From: Enoplolaimus lenunculus
Taxonomy: Eukaryota; Nematoda; Enoplea; Enoplida; Thoracostomopsidae
Direction: 5' to 3'
NCBI GenBank assembly: GCA_030248215.1
Contig: JASANG010001643.1
Location: forward strand, 52,434 to 116,433
DNA: 64,000 nucleotides
How positions within the stretch are numbered: the stretch's first letter is position 1; the number at the start of each line of letters is the position of its first letter. Below the pieces are notes generated by a model, which was not told the DNA's origin, did no database searches, and was given only the letters and a program-made list of their open reading frames with translations. A program made the position numbers and the translations under genes. Below are positions 10,185-21,992 of the stretch, one piece after another.

Positions 10185-13100
10185 TCAAGCGTGATTTTGC
10201 AACACAGGCAATGGTTGATTGATATACGTTTCGTTATCAAAACGAATAGGAATCGCGTAGGGTCCGTAGTAGTCAATAACGTACGCAGAGCCGTCTGAAG
10301 GTCCAACAATCTAAAAACAACCAAATGAAACTAACAACAAAGCAAAATGAACTAAAAGTAATAAATGTGTTACTGATCGTTTCAAGAAACAAGCAAAATA
10401 TTAAAAATTAAAAAGTAATACAAATCAATCGGTATTCAAGCATCATACACCATTACTTGACAAGTCCGTTATTCGCATTCTCAACTGTGCGTAGCATCTA
10501 TTGCCATTTAGTGTTATCTGGTCTCCAAGTAAACAATATGCGATAGCTACATAAAGTCTGAAAATATAAAAACCCGCCACTTACAAGTTCGCACTCTCAT
10601 TTGTTACCTGCAATGCAATTAAAATCACATCAACCAAATAAAACAACAGCATAAACCCAAACGTCGTTAGCTTGAACAAACCTGCAAAACGAAATGCAAC
10701 GCATCGTACTGTAATTTTGTAAAATAATAAAGAGAATTGCAAACCGCGTCGCCTACAGCCATCGCTTTGAAATTACATATTCCAGCCAAATATAATTAAA
10801 AACTACCACGTTTATTCTATTTTGACATGGAATCTAGCACTACCAAAAACACCTCGCATGATTGTCTTTGAGGGTTGACAAAGTCACCAGCTTTTTAAGC
10901 TTTGCATTTTATTAATCTACAATTCAAATAAATAAGACTAACCGATCGTAATATATCCCAAATAAAAGCGATCAACGCCTAACCATCCAAGGAAAACAGA
11001 CAACAAAACCGCTGTTCGATAATCTTTACCGGTTCTTAAATCAATTTTATTCGACACAGTGTTTTAATTAACTTCGATAGTAAAAGTTTATTACGCTGTG
11101 CCCAACTCCACCGCCAAGAATTCATTCTAAGTGAATACATGTCACTCACAAATAGTGATTTTGTTTGTAGGTCAAACTAATGCAAAGTCTTTATCCACTC
11201 TTGAACTAAGCAGCCCTTAAGACGCCAATGAAGAGAATTAGTCAATGAAACACAAAATGGCAATCACGAAATTTAGCGGGCAGTAATCGTCGTTGATTTG
11301 CAATCATGAAGTACGAAGGCGGTGATTATAAAGATCTGTTTGCAGGTTTAACCAAAATTTTACATAAATTTTCATAATGAATGTTAGCTTGCACACACAA
11401 TGTTACAATATTTTCATATACGTAAAATGTAGCCAGGTTGGAATCGGATATCCGAGTCCAGTTTAATATCCGGTAAAAGCCGATATCTGTATCCGGTTGC
11501 TGTATGCAGTACAAACCTACCGGATGTTGGATATTTACGGTTGTAGTTTCAAAATTCAAATAAAACTGGTTTTTACAAGTGAGCGTTTTAACATCTTACT
11601 GCCATTGAACTTCTAGCCAAATTCAGAAGTTCATGTTTTGTTCCGCAGAAAAATTCAAGCTTACATAATAAATTGTAATCCAGTAAACATATGTATATTT
11701 TGCGCGTTTCAAATACATCAAACAGTGCGCAAGTTAAGATGCCATATCCGGTTTATATTCGGTTCCGGTAAAAATTAGACACTATCCCTATCCGGTTTCG
11801 GTATCCGGTAAATTAATAACTAGTCGCGCCCTGAATATAGCATGTACTATCATATTGTTATAGAATTACCATTTTATGTAATTTCCAATTGAGTACTTAC
11901 GTATAGCTGCACTTAATCAATCGTTCAAATGTTCCGTTCACAGCGCCTGAACACTTTATACCCGTAGCAAGAGTGCAGTTAACTAAATGAAAGTAAAAAT
12001 TATAAAAATTATAAAATGCACAGGAGACTGAAAACAGGTCTTCAAAATTTTAATTTAAGAAAAAATTAATTAAAAAGTTACAAGACCTCCTATGACCAGT
12101 TTACCATTTCATAGCAATACACGAGTATAATTACGGCCCCGTTCAAACTTTCCCAATATTATCTACCACAACCACAGCCATTAGACAGAGCCTATAAAGT
12201 AGCAGTTTGGACGTGGAGGGCTGCTGCTTTAAAAATTTTGATGGGGTTAATTGTGTTGCAACTAAAAAACTCTAAACAAAAAAAGAGGGACCGTGACCCT
12301 TAAATCCGTTTTCCAGACCACGCAGTTGTAAACAACAAATTGTCAGCATGTCGATCCAACAGGAAACGCGTAGCAAGCATTTCAACTAAAGCGTCCGTAA
12401 AATTACTTGCTGCAATATTATTCACACTACAGCCAACCGGCTGCTGCGCAAGATAGTCTGAGGAGAAAAAAAATTTAACTGACACAAAGAACTTCTCCAC
12501 CGCTCATATAGAGATTATTCTTATTCAAAACGAAAACAAAAGTAATACATAGCAAAACAGTAATAGTTTCGCGGACTAAAGCACCCAAATATATTCTTTT
12601 AAATACTTCCTAGTTTAAAATCCAATATGTTACGTATCTAACTTCGCTATAATACAGGAAAAATAACGGTGAAATTTACACCAGCCCATCAAAATTTTGA
12701 GTCTACAAAGACACCTAAAAATGTTAGTTTTGAAACAATCCTCTTGTTCCACAAAATCATTGTTAAACTGGAGATTGCATCGACTTTGCCATATTGCAAG
12801 CTGAGCGTTTTGAGCGACTTAAAAACACAGTTATTGTACTGACTTGAAATTTTTCGCCCAAGAGTAAAATCAGATATCTCTAAGATTGACGTTTGCTATA
12901 CGTTTCAAGAACGGAGTAAAATCAGTGTACAAATTAATCGCACGTGGTCATACAGCAAAAACGTGAAAACTGTCCTCGATAACCGTTATTCTATTGTTAG
13001 CACAAAATTTACAATCCTTTCCAGTATCGGTAATATGAGCTACACGATTATTGTACAACGCTTTCAAACGTAGTTTATAACGCAAATTCTGTACCCGACA

Positions 13101-13769
13101 TTCAGTAAAGTTGGTTTTTGCCCACTCCCAAGACCTACTTACATAACTGGCATCTACTTCTAACAAATTGCACCACAAAAATTTTAACTAAACGCCTCAA
13201 TAAAGCGTCCGGTGCCACGCGGCAGCGTAAGGCTTGCGGCGTCGAATGGTACCATGTGAGACGACAAGTAGCGCCACCATAACAAAACCCACAATTATTA
13301 TAAACAAACCAAAACTTACTTGTTGCAATATTATCCGCACTGCAGCCAACCGGTTGCTGCGTAAGATAGTCAATTTGAGGCGGTGGACAGAAAAATCTGT
13401 AAATGAAAGCATAAAAAGTATGTAAGTAGATAGCCGAATCCCTCCTGGATTCAAACCAAAATTCAATTCCTATTCCTGTTCTCGATTCACCTCAATATTA
13501 ACAATTCGAATAGAAATTATACTTTGTGAAGACCGAAAATTGTGATAGCCAAATATCCGACCGCTTCTTGCGGCCAAGTACGAAAACAATACAACCAAAA
13601 AATGTTTTTTTAAAAATAAAATAAAATGCCATTTTGAAAAAATACAGACAAAGAGATTGACTTACTGGCCTAAACGTAACGAATCACAAGACTGTTCGGC
13701 TGTTGTGTAACTGATTATAATTGCTTGATACCACAGGATGCACAGTAGTAAAAAGTTATTGGCAAACAT
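10185..13769 (-). CDS. TM2D1: TM2 domain-containing protein, TM2D1-like
   Basis: This is a small secretory-pathway membrane protein of the TM2 family. Six phase-matched exons on minus: 13769-13666, 13396-13320, 11982-11901, 11034-10943, 10681-10608, 10310-10185. The product is 184 aa (human TM2D1 is about 207). Exon 1 begins with a signal peptide (MFANNFLLLC) and ends in CDSLRLGQ. Exon 2 reads FFCPPPQID and QQPVGCS; exon 3 reads NCTLATGIKCSG and KCSYT, giving the conserved cysteine-rich lumenal part. Helix 1 is near residues 95-108, followed by the family hallmark GVDRFYLGY (107-115) and helix 2 near 124-142. The tail IVGPSDGSAYVIDYYGPY is typical of TM2D1. Exons are short and introns carry MITEs and a duplicated exon fragment. 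TM2D2 and TM2D3 are less likely given the tail. Confidence 0.92.
11434..11833. mobile_element. hAT-like element in TM2D1 intron
   Basis: The element starts CAGGTTGGAATCGG and ends in GCGCCCTG. It is flanked by AATGTAGC and AATATAGC, an 8 bp duplication with one mismatch. CCGGTA-type units repeat inside. It lies between TM2D1 exons 3 and 4 and has no coding frame. Confidence 0.7.
12407..12457 (-). other. Duplicate of the second half of TM2D1 exon 2
   Basis: These 51 bases repeat the 3' part of exon 2 (13370-13320) with few changes. They read YLAQQPVGCSVNNIAA where exon 2 reads YLTQQPVGCSADNIAT. The frame is open, with a usable CAG acceptor before it and a GT donor after it. It starts and ends in phase 1, so it could be spliced between exons 2 and 3 and add 17 residues. 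It cannot replace exon 2 after exon 1 without a frameshift. It may be a cassette exon or a dead copy; sequence alone cannot decide. Confidence 0.7.
12948..13178 (-). mobile_element. Possible LINE fragment with zinc-knuckle-like end
   Basis: An open frame of 76 codons reads YKLRLKALYNNRVAHI followed by CKFC and an EDSFHVFA block. Spacing and tone resemble the C-terminal zinc region of non-LTR retrotransposon reverse transcriptases. No reverse transcriptase core is visible nearby, so this would be a short relic lying in a TM2D1 intron. The resemblance is from memory of the family pattern and is weak. Confidence 0.3.
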
Positions 13770-13796
13770 TAACCAAATAATTCCTGGCAAACATTA

Positions 13797-13918
13797 ATCT
13801 AAACAATTTTTTGCTTACGCTTAAACTTTAGGTTTAGGCTTAGCTGTAAGCTCATTCTTACGCCTAAGCTTTGGAATATGCTTATACTACAGTTGCGCCC
13901 TGTTCAATGCATTGGTCG
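13797..13918. mobile_element. Family B MITE fragment, reverse orientation
   Basis: TTAGGC-like units (TTTAGGTTTAGGCTTAG) are followed by a GCTTATACTACAG block and a CCTGTTCAATGCATTGG end, the reverse of the family B left end. The other end is eroded. It lies just upstream of the TM2D1 start codon, so it may touch the promoter. Confidence 0.55.
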
Positions 13919-14267
13919 GCTTTTCTACACTTTCCACATATGTAATGTTAAGGCAAGCTCTTAAGTTTCGGTTGATATTTTGTTAAAAGTTAGGGCAATT
14001 TTGAAACCTGTAGAACTGTTACGATTCATCAGAAAAGGTTGAAACATTCAACAGTTTAATGGCAAAAAATTCAAAATCAATCTTACCTATTATTTTGTCA
14101 CCCCCTCCCCCACATATCCGCAGTTATATCACCTCCGGTTGGACTATGTTGGCATGTATTCCCATTACGTGTTAGTAAAAGTAACTGTTGCAAATTTCGA
14201 AACTAGCGAACGCTGAGTTTCGAAATTTGACAAAGCTTTCACATTGATTGCTCCATTTACTAACAGA

Positions 14268-14519
14268 CAGGGTGTATCCGGATATATGTTTCCGCTAAAA
14301 ATCGGTGTCAACTTCGGTTATAGAAATATCGAATTCTATTTTTAAGCTCAAAATGTTAAAAAATCACGCATATATATCACAAACTTTTCCGTTACAAATA
14401 TTAATGTCGCAATTATTCGACATGAAATTTAAATTACAATTTATACTGCAATATCTGTTTTCCGTTATTTTGATCGTTGTCCGTTTGCGTTAATTCTCTT
14501 ATCTGTTTACACCCCACTG
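14268..14519. mobile_element. Degraded hAT-like MITE
   Basis: The start reads CAGGGTGTATCCGGATAT and the end reads GTTTACACCCCACTG, a worn inverted copy. The interior has the TTCCGTTATTTTGATCG block seen in the 1156 and 45847 copies. No clear target duplication is visible. Confidence 0.5.
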
Positions 14520-14985
14520 ACGTACAACAGGTCCAACGCGCAGCTATAAATTCGCACGGAATATCAATAGCAAATAGAATGTATAAACATATTTACTGAA
14601 AATGGCATAAAAATTATATAAATTCTGATTGTAAACAGAATTTTGATTTGACCTCTAAAAACTCTATCGCTCAATGTTCTGCATAAACAGCAGGTGATAT
14701 AACAAAAGTACACATTTTACTGCTATTAAAACCAGCAATAACTTTAGTCTACAATAATACATCCACAGAATTCATTCAAGGTCACCGACCAAACAATAAC
14801 TGAAGCTACCAAATTCAAATAATCCGCTACTGCTAACAGGCCCGAGGCTTAGCACTACAGGCAAGGGCAAAATCCGATAAAACGACCGCCTAAAATGTTC
14901 ATGGGCAAAATTTCCAGGATAGTAGCCCCTAACATAACACAATACAGTATTCAAAACAAGCGGTAACTATTTAGAAACATAAGGT

Positions 14986-14991
14986 TTTATT
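14986..14991 (-). promoter_or_regulatory. Possible SLU7 polyadenylation signal
   Basis: An AATAAA hexamer on minus lies about 270 bases past the SLU7 stop codon. In AT-rich DNA such hexamers are common, so this is only a candidate. Confidence 0.3.
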
Positions 14992-15258
14992 ATCGTCTGA
15001 CCGTACCAATACATATATTCCGCTGTTCTTTTCCTGAAACAATGAACTTCTAACACTACAAAACCAGCTGCCTATTCCTGCCATTTACAACCACCTTTTA
15101 TCCGCCATGAATCACATCTGCAGCTGCCCCGCTTACCGCGCCAACACTATCTCATAATTGTGTCCTTCTTAGCCTGCCCTCCGCAGTATTTTATCGCAGT
15201 TTCCAACAAATTACACCGCGACTGTCTACTATCTAAGAATACTTCGGCCCCATAGTTT

Positions 15259-18200
15259 TCATTTTCGTTTCCTGGATTCCTCAATATAATTAGCCATCGG
15301 ATCATTTTGCCGAATCCTTCGCATTTCGTACGCTTCCATTTCGATATCATCCAACGACCCGTTGTCATAATTTGAATGATAGGCCAGTGACCTCTCATCA
15401 CCGGTCCGTTCAAAACTTTCCGTCACCGCTTGTTCTTCTTGATGCTGTCGTTTCATAGCTATTCGCAACCGATCACGCCGGGATAATGGGGGTTGCGCTT
15501 CGGTTCCAGCAGCAGCTTCACTCTCACCAACCGCACCAGACGTCTTCAACTCTCGTTGGCTAGATGTTTTGGACCTTCTCTCGTCTTGATTTGACCCAGA
15601 ACTGTCCGTGCTACTACTATCATCACTATCATAATCTGAGTCTCGATTCTGATTGTTAACTTTGTTGCCATGGCTACGATTTTCTAATGATGCTCTACCT
15701 TGTTCGCGTCGACTCTTCTTCGCAGCCGCAGTCGACGCTTTCCGTCGTAACCGTTTTGCTCGTTTCCGCGCCCGGCGACGTTCGTTGCGTTCTCGTTCTT
15801 CGGCCAATTTTTCTGCGATTCTTCTGTTGTGATCTGTTGTTTCTGTCTCTTCATCGCTGTCACCGTTACTGGTATCATCACGTTCGTCTGTCGAGGAACT
15901 TCCAGAAGACAAGGCCGCCAAAGGACCTTGACCGTGTACCGTTGAGTCTTCCGCTTGCATTGCTGCTTCGCTTTGTCGTTTCAACACATCTTCACCGACA
16001 ACTTTCGCCAGTCGGGCTTCAATCCTCCACGGTGCGCTATCGCCTTTGGGATCAATTCCTTCTCCGGTAAACAAGTCATCCAATTTGACTTTCACTAGAT
16101 CCGTCTTGCATAATGGTTGTTCACTTGCTTTCGTAGCCCCGCTAGTTTTTTCAGAATTCTGGATCGATTTAGCAGCAGCCGCCGCTGCAGCTTCAATCCC
16201 AGCCTCTCCGGTACAATACGACCCTTTAAGGGTTGATTGGCAACATGCATACCCCCAAGAACCGTGTGTCCAATATGATCCCCAAACCGCAGTATGATTA
16301 CCATCATACACATCTTCGGGATACCGCGACTTAATCGAAACCCGGTCTTCACCTTTGACAACCCGCCCACTTCTGCTATACTCCACGTAATGTTCCGTGG
16401 TGCCTAATCTAAGCTCAGGGGGCATTTCATCACGTCCAAACCCTTCCAAATACTCAGCACCGCCATATTTGGCTAAAACGGACGATTTCAAGTTAACATC
16501 CGCATTCTGGCGTCTGCGGCCAAATTCATCTCGCAGGGCTTCCAGCTTTGTCGGTTCTGCCAACGGTTGTACATCAAGACCTCCACGCCGTTCAGCTTCC
16601 CAAGCAAACGCCTGAGCAGCGTTTGCGTCCAATACTTCACCAGTAAAACGAACACAATTTTCGCCAGCGAAAGGGACCTCGTCGTCTCGTTTACCGGTGT
16701 GTTTGAATGGATTGTCACGCATTGACCGCGATTTTGGGTCATAGTATGCGGAATTTGGGTCAAGATTGTACAAATATTTCGCAGTGTCTTCCCGGATTCG
16801 CAAATTACGAACAGTAATTCTCGTTCGGCTGTCGGCATCCACCTTTAAGATGTAACACATTATTACAATGGAAGTATATGCGTATGTATAAAGAACGAGC
16901 GGAACTTACATAAGTATTTTATATATATGATGTAAAGTAATATTCAAGCAAAACATCAAGAGGTCGTTTTAAACAAAGCTGAATCCACTATATCCACTGA
17001 TCACAACAATTTAACGATATACATTTCACATATTTGCGAGAGGTGCAATACGCGGTCAGCTATGAAATACTTGATCGAAATTAAAAAAGGCACGCCCGCA
17101 GCTCCAGTACCGGACTGAAACAAAATTAAATCGGACTCAAAAAAGGTGAAACCACCGGTAGGAGATCACCCTGCCCAGGTCCTTTTAAATAAAATAAGGG
17201 ATGTGTCCATTAATCGGCATCGGTAATTATCTTGATTTTTCGTGAGTATCGGTATCAGAAAGCACTGCAACAAATTATCGACACTTTGCCGATACTTTTT
17301 GCACCTAACATTGAGTTGGAATGCTATAAGTGCATATTATCAGGGAAACCTTTATCTGTCGAGATTGTATTTGAATAAATAATTAAAATAGTTCTCTTTC
17401 ATGTTTGCTACTGTTTGAGTCTTCGCATTTATAATGATGTAGTGTTGTACCTTAGTTCTTTAAACATCGTGTATTAAAATTGAAATCGGTAACAGTATCG
17501 ACAAGAAACGCAAAAAACCCAATGGATATTCCACTGCAACTGGAGAGTAACAATATTTACAACCGAAATATGATTATTTTACATGAACTTGACTCAAATC
17601 CTACTAGTAAACTCACTTTAACACCAGGCATATCAGCATCATCAGCGTATTTATCTTCATCATCGATTGCAGTTTCGGTGGGATTTTCCTCAATTGAAGA
17701 GGCGCCTTCCGCTCTTTCATCCTTATTGTTTGCTGAATCGTTCGTGTCTTGGTTTGAATTCGCCGCCCCGCTATCGATTTGCTCTGCACGCACTAATTTT
17801 CTTGCTTCTTCTAACTTCTCGTACTCTTCAACAACTTCACGGTGAGATGCTGGATCATACCTAAACAATTTATTCAGTATGCTTGATTATCTTAACATCT
17901 CGCAAACTTTAATAAAGCAAACTGCAGATGACAAGACAACTCGCAAACGGTTAGGTTTGGAAACATTTTAATTAAATGCTCGAAAGGCGGTACGTAGGTT
18001 TGACAATAAATTGTAGAAAATTGAGCAGACGGTTTCCATATAACTTGCCAACGCTAAGCCATATAATTTACGAGAACGAACGTACACGTCCTTCAAATTT
18101 ACAAAATATCACTGGAACTTCGTTCACACGCACAATTTTTTGAACCGAGAATTCGCCGTTGCAATTTGCACGCTCAAAATTTTCGACAAAAGGAACTTAC

Positions 18201-21200
18201 AGCTGCAACTTGCACATGAAATTTTTGCAGGGCGACCTTGCGGCTGCATGTTTTGTTTGAACATCCATTACAAAACTTGCAGCTGCAACTTTCGCTGCAC
18301 AAACTTGCACGTGTGCATGGTGCTGAATCCAGCATACAATCTAATAAAACAACATGACTTGCAACAGGCGCTGAAATTAACAAATGTTACATAACCCTGT
18401 CCAGTGAATACAAAAGAATTAGGCGATGTTTAGATTTTGAAGAAGTTCCTTGTATGCTTACCCAGTCCACCGGTCTCTTTTAGACTCAAAAGTCAAATCA
18501 ACCTCGGGGACCAAATACTCATCAGGGGCGATATCATCATTTGTAAATTTAGCTCCAATCCGTCGAGGTCGCTCGAAACAATCCTTTTTCTTGTGTGTCA
18601 TAGCTCCGCAATTTTCACACGCTCCTAAAGTTGACAAGCTATATATTATTCACGAAATCTGGGACTGCAGGATCAGAAAAGATAACCCAAGATTATTAAA
18701 CCAGTCAAAAAACATACATTTTGTAAAGTATGCAACTATAATAAGATCAAACTCTACTTGTCTACATTTTTTGTTAATAAAGCATCCTGATTGCTTTGTA
18801 CAAATTCACGGTAAGAATATAAGCGACTTCAAATTTTTAAAACATTTTTACTTCGCTGGTACAGCGATAACTGATATGTACTCAACAAAATTATAACCTA
18901 ATCTAATATATAATTAAAACTGCAACGCCTGACATACGTATTATGGGAAGCGTTCCAACCGATTTCTAAATACGTATGCAAATTAATTATATTACTAAGT
19001 TTTTGCTAAACCATATAGTTCTAATACCGGTGCTGATCTTCAACACTTGATCCACAGAAGATCAACAATTTATATTTTAATTAAACACAAAAGCAGCGCC
19101 TGGATTTTCGCTCAATACATCGCTCGCGATTTTTCACTCTGCGAGAAATCCTGTTACTGTGCATATATGATATTAGAAATTCAGTACGATAATCCGTTTA
19201 CTGTTTACCTTTTCGAAATTTAGTAGCTTTCCGCTGGCTTTCAATAATTCCTTTAGTCGAAAATATGGCATCTTGCTCATGAATACTTGCGAATGTTTTT
19301 TGACGTTCAGGATGAGGCCGCTGATGTTTCAGTGTCGCACCTTTAGAGCCAATGTACCACGGAGCCTGTCAAAATAGAAAATAATATGCAACTTACAAAT
19401 GCGCTACAGCACAACATACTGTGCAAAGTTTCTAGTAACACAGGCAATTACATAATTCTAGCGCGCTGAATTCGCTACCTGAAGAGATGACACATTCCAG
19501 CTTGCACTTAGGCTATTAGATAAGCACTCTTATTCCGCGGGCAGTAAGCGTGAACGTAAACTATCAATACGAGAATATTACGTGTCTGTTTAGGTAGGAA
19601 CCGGGATTTCAGACCTTTTTAACTAAACAAACAGTTGGGAAAGTGGGCCTATAACGCGAAGATCTAACTAGCGAACTTCGGATTCCTAGGCAAGCGCTCT
19701 AGCACTGAGCCACGCATCCCGCCTTTCCAACTAGTATTATCGATCGTCGAGTACATACGTATGTCGACCGTACGCTGCCGGCTGGTATACATACAGTACA
19801 TTGCATTATATTGTATGTACACATAACGGACAAGCATGTCTCAAATACTAACATTACGTATAGTTTACTGGGAATGTAAAATTTCGTTAACACTGTAATT
19901 TGTGAATAACACCGGATTACGTACACAACCTAGCGCCATCTTTAATTATCACACAAACAAACATACCGAAGAAATAAACTGTGGGATATGAGGATTAATG
20001 TCTTTTCCACATTCGTCAGTTTCGGCAACAACCGTTCCTGTAACGCATTCAAACGAACTGACTAGCTAGAGATACAAATACATAAAACTGCATGTTCGCT
20101 GGCAAACACACTACATAACGTACATGAATATATGTACAAGTTGTGAATGTACAACAGTTATAGGCTAAAATGTTAGCAAGCCTCACTGTCTCTTAGCTGG
20201 ACCAAATTGCCCACAATGCTGTATTTCTGCTCAACATGAAAAAGTTTCAAACCATAATCACTAAACTAAAGCAAATTCCTGCTTTATACGCACCTTGTCA
20301 ATCTCAGTAAAAACCGGGCATTCAGACACTTTTAAGCAGTTTGAAAGGCAAACATACAGAGTAGGATTTTAACTTCAAGACAGCAGATCCAAAAGCGAAC
20401 GATCTACTACTGCACTACTTAGTCAGCCTCTCCAACTACTGTAGTTGTCGTCGACAATATATCTCGACCGTATGAAACCGGCAACGGACAAACGTATCGC
20501 ACATGCTTACATGCGCTAATTGTGATAAGTCGTGTAGGCTAGGGTACCACACTTTTTAGTTCTGAGTTCTTGCAGCTGAAAATGAGGGGCGTTCTTACGA
20601 GGTTCTGATCCCATCACCAACTGATTGTCAGTCGAGCGCGCTACCACCACTGAGCCACGCCGCCTTACAATCAGCCGCCAAGTGTTAAGATTTATATGTC
20701 TTATAAGAATCTCAACATTACATTCATGTATCTTGGTTCTTCTATGTTTTACAGCTTCTGCAGTGCTGCATTCCAAGTGTTAAGATTTATATGTCTTATA
20801 AGAATCTCAACATTACATTCATGTATCTTGGTTCTTCTATGTTTTACAGCTTCTGCAGTGCTGCATTTAAAGGCACTACATATGCATCAGTGTTTTAACC
20901 TATGTGCAGCATCAGCATGAGTTGTTATTTTGCCTCCATGCATCCGCATGTCGCACTAATTTGCACTACTTCAGACTCTTTGATTAACCAGTGTCGGGCA
21001 GGGGTCATGTAGTTGCTCCACTACCACAGTTCCCCACCCTCAGTAGTCGCGGACAATGTTTATGCCCACGTATGGCCGCTACGCTAACGCTTGCAAACTC
21101 GCTTTTCTGCGACGTTGCCAGTCGCTTTTCGCTTGTTTGAGTTATGTCAATTCTACTAGTTTATGAACACGCCATTATTGCGCCTATTGTCGTAATTTCG

Positions 21201-21992
21201 TATATTCTGGGTTATTCTTGCTTGCGCATTCCATTTTCCTATTCAAAACCCTTAAGTCTTCCAAAAATCTATCCAAAATTCCCCACTTAATTTATGCCAA
21301 TTTTTCGAGATCATTCCTTGAGTTTTGGTATTTAGATAATAATTATTGATAGAGCTGGCTGTTTGGTGCGTTTTCGGACATAGGTGTCAGTGCGAATTTC
21401 GGCCATTTCAGTGAAAATTGTAGTTTGTGGATTAGTATCAGCATTAAATACGGTTTTGGAGCGTTTTTCTAGCAAGATTATTATTTCTAGTCCGGAAAAC
21501 AACGTTTCAACGCTTTGTAGTGGCGGTTAGTGTGTTACGTAAAATTGCGCATTTTGTGTTGCAACGGGTGCAAAATTGGAAGTAGTACTATAATCGTGTT
21601 AAGTGCGCCGTGTTTACCGTTGTTTAGGACAAAACTATTGCGAATTTACCGGATTGCGACTATACTTTACCCGGATAAGAAAGTTTAACACTGAAGTTTA
21701 CCCCATTTCAACGTAGGGTCAAAATTATCGCAAGAACCATTAAAATGTTCACTGTCGACTATATATGTCGACCGTGTGCCGCCAACAAACATATAAACAG
21801 TTAAATACGTCACATGACTGCAATTAAGGGACAAGCATGTCTCATGTGACAATTTATCTAACCTGCTTTTCGTGCTTCTTCTAATTCTTTCATTTTACGA
21901 TACTGCTCTTTCGTCTGTCGAACAGGGCCATCGTCATCGTCCAGTTTCCGCTTGATCAGCTCTGATGGTGGAAGACTTGAGGCAAAAGCCAT
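15259..21992 (-). CDS. SLU7: SLU7, second-step pre-mRNA splicing factor
   Basis: SLU7 joins the spliceosome and helps choose the 3' splice site in the second catalytic step. Six phase-matched exons on minus: 21992-21863, 20037-19967, 19365-19209, 18624-18462, 17860-17617, 16842-15259. The product is 782 aa (human is 586). In order: an N-terminal [10 protein letters not shown] block, [17 protein letters not shown], then the CCHC zinc knuckle C122, C125, H130, C135. Next come the acidic [13 protein letters not shown] stretch and the core [12 protein letters not shown] with [16 protein letters not shown]. Then come [14 protein letters not shown] and [15 protein letters not shown]. The last 250 residues are rich in Ser, Arg and acidic runs, longer than usual, and end in the conserved NDPMANYI motif. 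The start ATG is followed by [12 protein letters not shown]. Intron 1 holds a cluster of SINE-like repeats. Confidence 0.96.
18120..18335. mobile_element. Family F MITE in an SLU7 intron
   Basis: GTTCACACGCACAATTTTTT at the left is mirrored by AAACTTGCACGTGTGCA on the right. GCTGCAACTT units repeat inside. It is related to the elements at 2745 and 49232 and lies between SLU7 exons 4 and 5. Confidence 0.55.
19600..19850 (-). mobile_element. tRNA-derived SINE-like repeat
   Basis: On minus, GTGGCTCAGTGCTAGAGCGC resembles a tRNA D-arm with a pol III A box. Upstream in the same orientation lies a block with GTCGAC-type palindromes and a CATGCTTGTCC motif that recurs near 20330-20510 and 21745-21850. 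It lies between SLU7 exons 2 and 3. Confidence 0.5.
20330..20510 (-). repeat. SINE-related repeat, degraded
   Basis: It carries the same TCTCGACCGTATG and GGACAAACGTATC landmarks as the 19600-19850 element, with a worn tRNA-like head. It lies in SLU7 intron 1 and is non-coding. Confidence 0.4.
20535..20665 (-). mobile_element. tRNA-like SINE head
   Basis: On minus, GGCGGCGTGGCTCAGTGGTG begins a tRNA-like shape with an A box. About 45 bases on, GGGATCAGAACC stands where a B box is expected. The fold is imperfect and the acceptor ends do not pair well, so it is a SINE or tRNA pseudogene and not a working tRNA. Confidence 0.5.
20679..20868. repeat. Tandem duplication, two 95 bp units
   Basis: Two adjacent units of about 95 bases are almost identical. 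Each starts at AGTGTTAAGATTTATATG and ends at CTTCTGCAGTGCTGCATT. It lies in SLU7 intron 1. The near identity means a recent duplication. Confidence 0.85.
21745..21850 (-). repeat. SINE-related repeat next to SLU7 exon 1
   Basis: It contains GTCGACTATATATGTCGACC and GGGACAAGCATGTCTC, the same landmarks as the repeat at 19735-19840. It ends 13 bases from the exon 1 donor of SLU7. Confidence 0.45.

Larger units (their letters stand above)
13919..15258. other. Intergenic between TM2D1 and SLU7
   Basis: No exon with a recognisable domain is seen. The stretch contains a degraded hAT-like copy (14268-14519) and the probable 3' UTR of SLU7. A 60-codon minus frame near 14800 has no homology that I recognise and no clear splice partners. 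Confidence 0.5.

Noticed and set aside
10456-10563. Apparent extra exon in TM2D1 (reads LYVAIAYCLLGDQ)
   Set aside because: Joining exon 5 directly to exon 6 gives the conserved LIALQ-IVGPSDGS sequence in phase. The extra piece breaks a conserved block.
20535-20665. Functional tRNA gene on minus
   Set aside because: The acceptor stem does not pair and the B box is off consensus, so it fits a SINE head or tRNA pseudogene.
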